Part shown: in pieces, positions 59,840-64,000 of the stretch
Position numbering within the stretch: position 1 is the stretch's first letter
Layout: every line of letters begins with the position of its first letter
Assembly (NCBI GenBank): GCA_013407085.1
Contig: JACCGJ010000294.1
Location: 1-64,000 of the forward strand
DNA: 64,000 nt
Source: Atriophallophorus winterbourni
Lineage: Eukaryota > Platyhelminthes > Trematoda > Plagiorchiida > Microphallidae
Reading direction: 5' to 3'
Program-made: the position numbers and the translations under genes
Notes under the pieces: model-generated
The model's input: the letters and a program-made list of their open reading frames with translations, nothing else
Told to the model about the DNA's origin: nothing
The model's database searches: none

Positions 59840-60040
59840 CAAGTGCATGTGTTTGCTCATGTGATTATACAGGTTGATCCTGCAAGCTTTATGCAACAGT
59901 GCCTTTGCAATTAAGGTTTTGTGTACATTCTCTTAGCTTTTCAAAACATGCGGATCCGAATGTTAATGTCCATACCTGATAAACGCAAACAACATGAAAC
60001 CGGAAGTTTTGTGTGTACGGTGAAAAAGCTTACAAATAAT
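59840..60040 (+). repeat. Hammerhead repeat, family 1, copy at 59.9 kb
   Basis: Upstream half present (CATGTGTTTGCTCATGTG, AGGTTGATCCTGCAAGC, GCAACAGTGCC), then CATGCGGATCCGAATG, CTGATAA (59,976-59,982), CGCAAACAACATGAAACCGG. Core and site are altered. Confidence 0.55.
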
Positions 60041-62569
60041 GAAGCTTTCTAATCCCATGCGTTTAACCGATGCAGCATGTGCATATGCGTACATGCGTAT
60101 TCATATATTTATATGCTCACATTTTTATCTTGCTAGCCTTATACTAAAGTGGCTTCAGGTTTTTTCTAATTGTTAGTTCTGGTAAACTGACCACAGCAGT
60201 CCAGAAACAGGTTTCACATCGCTTTGTTTATGATTCAGAAAAATCGAAACAATATTATAGAGATCGGTTATCGAATTCAATATTCGATAAGATAATTGTA
60301 GCAGTGCAACAACGAACCAGGGTAAACAAAATTTTGTCTTTGAAACCACGTTCGGATAAGATGATTAGCAAAGCCGAAGTGCTCATTCATATGGAAACAG
60401 AATACACGTAAAAAAGCAGCGAAACGCATCGGCTTGAACAAGATATCGGTAGTTTCACGTGATTTTATCACACTTGCACGACGACGAGTTTTCGGATGTT
60501 TGCACAGTACGATCAGGATCCCAGTGTATTTCTATACACTAAACAGATATTCAAATCGAATTTAGACAATTTCATATCGACCAATTCAAACATTGAACCT
60601 ATATATTTTACACCATAAAAGCTTTGAACTTTGAAAACAGTTTCTGTCCTATGGATTTTTTACCTGATTCCGGAACTGCTCAGTAAGAAAAATCCCTTTT
60701 ATTACCTATTTTATTCGTAATTCCCATATTATTCCGTGGTTTTTGTTAAGCTATATGCTTTTTAGACCATTAAAAATGAATTGAATTGAATTAAATTAAA
60801 TCAACTATGGTTTTTACAGTCAGATTTAAATAAGAAATCCTGGTTAATGAAAAGAAAAAATCTCACATCGAAAATCTCAGAAATTTTAGCTTTCGACTAA
60901 CCAGTAAAGAAAATCAGTATACATTGAGCACAAAAAGATTAGAGATTATGAAAGGAAAGCTTTCAACAAATCATTCAAAATAGATTTGCAATACAATCTT
61001 TCCTTTTTCTAATATGTTTCCTCAATTGTCGTAAGCGTATTCCAAAATCATATCACGAGATTAATTTGGCCTCAATTGTTCAATAAGAAACTCCTTTGGG
61101 CTAACATATCTTGATGCAAATTGGGTAAATGATCTTCGATATAAAAACCTTTTGAAAAGCGCAATATTATGCCTGGACCGAATCTTTCAAAATGAATGTT
61201 ATTTGAGAAGCCCATGGAACAGAAAATCGGAAGCATCAGCGTGAATTCTATTATAGAAAAGAGCTGTTTTGAGATTGGTGCTGTAATGTCTTCATTAGAA
61301 CTGGAGCTTGTAAGTGATATGATATTATGTAATATTTACGGAGCACAACGGGTTTCGAAGAAATTCCACATAATATAATTGATGAACAGTACAAAAATAA
61401 AGCAAGGTACAATGGAATACAAAGCGATAGATTAGTTTACGCATAACGCTAAGAAGTTGATGAATAAATGTGCAAATTGTGTAAATGTGTAAGCCAAACT
61501 TTATTCAGTGTGATACTAAGAAGATGAGTCTAGTTTGATTTGTCGAAAACAAACGGCATCTTTATATTTGAAACACGTCTTTTCTATGAGATTTGTACAC
61601 TCAAGTAAACTTCCTAGTAGCAAAAAATATTTTATAGATTTCTTTTGATGCTCTCCGGCTGCGGAGGTGTCAGTTTGGACCGGATAGAACTTTGAGGTGA
61701 AGCTACATTGTGAGGAACGATCTGTTTTATATTCACCGATCATTTAGTGAAATGGCGCTATCACACGAAGCGTGGATTAAACAAACGGTTTCCATTAGAA
61801 ATTAGTCATCTTTATCTCAAAAATGAAGACTCGATCACGATTCACAGTACACTTTAAATTAAATCAAATTTTAAAACACTTCCAGGTTGATAAATATCAT
61901 GAATACTATAGCTGATAAAATCAGACACGCTGGAGGAATCAATCCTTTCCGTGGTTTGCTAATCCCTTTCCTTTAATAAAAAATCTCGCCACCGGAAAAC
62001 GTTGGGCAACTATTTGTCCAAAATGTGGGAACTAACCTCGTACCTAGGAACGAATCGATTTTCACATTGATCGCATTTCTCAGACAACTGCTCTGAATGG
62101 TTATGTCATTATGGCGCGCAGGATGCGAATCACTCAATCGGTGGGAAAACGTGAAAACACTTGAATTATGGTAGTCTATCAGGCACGTTTGCCGTGATCA
62201 ATCATAAGCAAAGTCGCTTCACGATATTGTTTAACTTGGTACATTTCAGCTAGAACGAGGTTATTAATTGTTAAGTAACAACATGAAGAGAATTAGTAGA
62301 ACAACTATGAATTCTCGGTAAAATCAGGATTGATGATAATATCAATCCAATTTGCAAGGCTGGCTGACGTTACACTTTATAAAAAATCAATATCGTATGG
62401 AGAGGGATTTAGGTCCTAGAATCAATATTGGATTGCGTTTTAACTGAAAAATGGCAAAGTATTGCTTTTGGTCAACTAAGCTAAGACTGCGATCATTTAA
62501 TCGAGCAGCCACGAACGTAACGATTTTCGCGTGTAGCATTCTGATGAGCATATTAAAATAATTGTGCCC
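60041..62569. other. No gene seen
   Basis: Only short frames. A minus-strand frame at 61,743-61,516 (75 codons, includes CSFTSKFYPVQTDTSAAGEH) has no recognisable motif. Confidence 0.45.
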
Positions 62570-62670
62570 TATGTGGTGTATTGATCACATTTCCCGCACA
62601 CACATTTCACATCTGGTCTTTGTTTGTTTGTCGTCATCAGGCGGAGACAGTAAAATGCATTCGCGGTGTG
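62570..62670 (-). repeat. Hammerhead repeat, family 2, inverted worn copy
   Basis: Minus strand: CCGCCTGATGACGACAAACA, then AAGACCAGATGTGAAATGTG. The CUGAUGA box (62,640-62,634) is kept; stem II and the GAAA box are lost. Confidence 0.5.
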
Positions 62671-62959
62671 GATGAAACAAAACGGGTTCAGATTATACTC
62701 GGTCCACAGGGAATATTCTTTCAAAAATATTAATTGCAAAATTGACTTGGGAGTTGAGTATATATCCACGCCTGTTCCAAAGTATTCTTGCATGATTTTG
62801 GCTCCATAACCGTGCACGAATGTCGGTTTTCAATGAGAAATTCAAAATTACGAACCTAGTCCTTATTGCGACAGAAACCTATCCATGAACCATATACCAA
62901 TAAGAAAGACATGCATTTTACGATGAGAATATGCGTAGCTCATAATGAGGATGTTAATT

Positions 62960-63064
62960 AGATGGTGTTCGCCGAGCTTGTGTATTAGTTGTTGTTGTTC
63001 GAAACAAGTTCTGCTGATGACGAAACGTCCAACAACAACTACACATGCTCGGCGAACACCATCT
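62960..63064. repeat. Foldback element with hammerhead-like loop
   Basis: The left arm 62,960-62,997 and right arm 63,030-63,064 are inverted repeats: AGATGGTGTTCGCCGAGC, one mismatch, TGTGTA, a 3-base insertion in the left arm only, GTTGTTGTTG. The 32-base loop contains CTGATGA (63,014-63,020), one C, GAAA (63,022-63,025), C and GTC (63,027-63,029). This is the hammerhead strand order with stem II deleted, and the cleavage position coincides with the first base of the right arm. Confidence 0.75.
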
Positions 63065-63299
63065 GAACAACAATTTAAGATAAAAAAATGTATATCGGTT
63101 CGGTACTATCTTAATCGGTCACCGTTGTAAATCTTGAAATTAACCAATAAACTTTCTAGTGCTCTGGAATATTGTAATAAAATCATCCAACGACGCATTC
63201 CGTCTTGTGACACATAATTTAATGAACGATGTGCAGATAATCGAAAACTCAAGAAAATGAAAATCCGACGATACTGCTGTAAACAGCTTGGAAAACAGT

Positions 63300-63475
63300 G
63301 TCATCTTAAGCAAGGTTATACTTGAAAGCCACCGTTGCATAGGGTTCGTACAACGAACCACGATGTTCAAACACAGAATGACAAAGTGCCTCTGCCTGAT
63401 GACGGCAAACAGCTAGAAACCGGTAGTGGAGTGTACGTTCGGGGTATGTGAGCAACACATTACTATTGTCATCTT
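63300..63475 (+). repeat. Hammerhead repeat, family 2, rearranged unit
   Basis: The left part (63,311-63,388) is the upstream half in reverse (AGGGTTCGTACAACGAACC hairpin, then GATGTTCAAACACAGAATGA). It is joined directly to a forward ribozyme and the GGGGTATGTGAGCAACACA flank. The unit has been inverted or formed by template switching. Confidence 0.7.
63388..63434 (+). ncRNA. Type-I hammerhead ribozyme with all core boxes intact
   Basis: The most complete hammerhead core in the window. CUGAUGA at 63,396-63,402; stem II GGC-AAACA-GCU (three pairs, outer C-A mismatch); GAAA at 63,416-63,419; stem III ACCGGU, self-complementary with no room for a loop, so it is expected to work best as a dimer or in tandem RNA; GUA cleavage triplet, predicted cut after 63,425. 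Stem I is six pairs: CUCUGC (63,390-63,395) with GUGGAG (63,426-63,431). All residues known to be needed for hammerhead catalysis are present. Whether it cleaves is untested. Confidence 0.7.
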
Positions 63476-63479
63476 AAAT

Positions 63480-64000
63480 TAAAAAACATGTGACACCACT
63501 ATGCAAGAAGGAATATATCACTGATCCCAGAAGACGCTTCTATTCAACAAATGGTTAAATACTGCAGTTAGAACCGATGACTGGATTTCGACCATTAAAA
63601 TCAACTCACATAAACCTCCATGTAGACAGAACAAAGAAGATGATGAAAACTAGTTTAGATGTAGGAGATTCATTTAAAGCATAGTTCAATAATACACGTC
63701 AATTTTAACCGGCTGATCCTTTCCGCCGATGTCAGTCATAGATATAAAATGAATATACTTAAATTTGTTTATTCTACCGAGCGCTATTAATTGCTCTTTA
63801 GAGCTGCATGAGTGAAACACTTTTCCAGGCAACCATTGAAACAGCGTGAAGAATGTACTGGAATAAGTGAGCGTCAGAAATAAATCTAAAACTTCAAAAT
63901 CGAAACGATTGTGACAAAGTCATGGAAAGTCTTGACTCCCAGCTAATTTTGTAACGCGCTTCTTGAAACTCTTTCCACCACTCCCAATGTCGAGACATCT
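63480..64000. other. No gene seen
   Basis: AT-rich window end without recognisable features. Confidence 0.5.

Overview
This is an AT-rich animal genomic window. Intron-split genes, non-LTR retrotransposons of CR1-like and R2 types, and many short hammerhead-ribozyme repeats suggest a trematode flatworm, possibly a blood fluke; that placement is inference. No rRNA, tRNA or CRISPR array was seen.

Two host genes can be followed, both on the minus strand. (1) A GH35 beta-galactosidase (GLB1-like): nine phase-consistent exons from 33,961 down to 13,540 encode 416 residues. They cover an N-terminal hydrophobic anchor and the whole catalytic barrel, with the acid/base Glu (ENEYGS) and nucleophile Glu (NSEYYTGW). 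The C-terminal beta domains were not found and may lie beyond position 1. (2) The 3' part of an integrin alpha gene: exons at 56,059-55,906 (tentative), 51,765-51,604, 48,561-48,471 and 44,619-44,086, ending in a transmembrane helix, the GFFKRR signature and an unusually long cytoplasmic tail. The propeller and thigh exons were not found.

Introns and intergenic DNA are full of mobile DNA. LINE-A (40.6-36.2 kb, minus) and LINE-B (12.55-9.68 kb, minus) are two defective copies of one CR1-like family. LINE-D (26.9-28.9 kb, plus) and LINE-C (28.9-33.2 kb, plus) lie end to end inside beta-galactosidase intron 2. LINE-E (47.7-46.45 kb, minus) is a decayed fragment inside the last mapped integrin interval. 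An R2-clade relic lies at 4.5-5.5 kb. Two unclassified interspersed repeat families (four copies and two copies) and a GC-rich block at 19.0-19.6 kb occupy beta-galactosidase introns or flanks.

The most interesting system is a set of dispersed, partly tandem repeats of about 235 nt. Each carries a type-I hammerhead ribozyme core (CUGAUGA, stem II with an AAACA loop, GAAA, a minimal palindromic ACCGGU stem III, then a GUC or GUA cleavage site). Two related families share one layout, with upstream hairpins whose arms change in a compensatory way. This resembles metazoan retrozymes and the schistosome Sm-alpha ribozyme repeats. A third, foldback element at 62,960-63,064 carries a hammerhead-like core with stem II missing, and its predicted cleavage site is exactly at the base of one arm.
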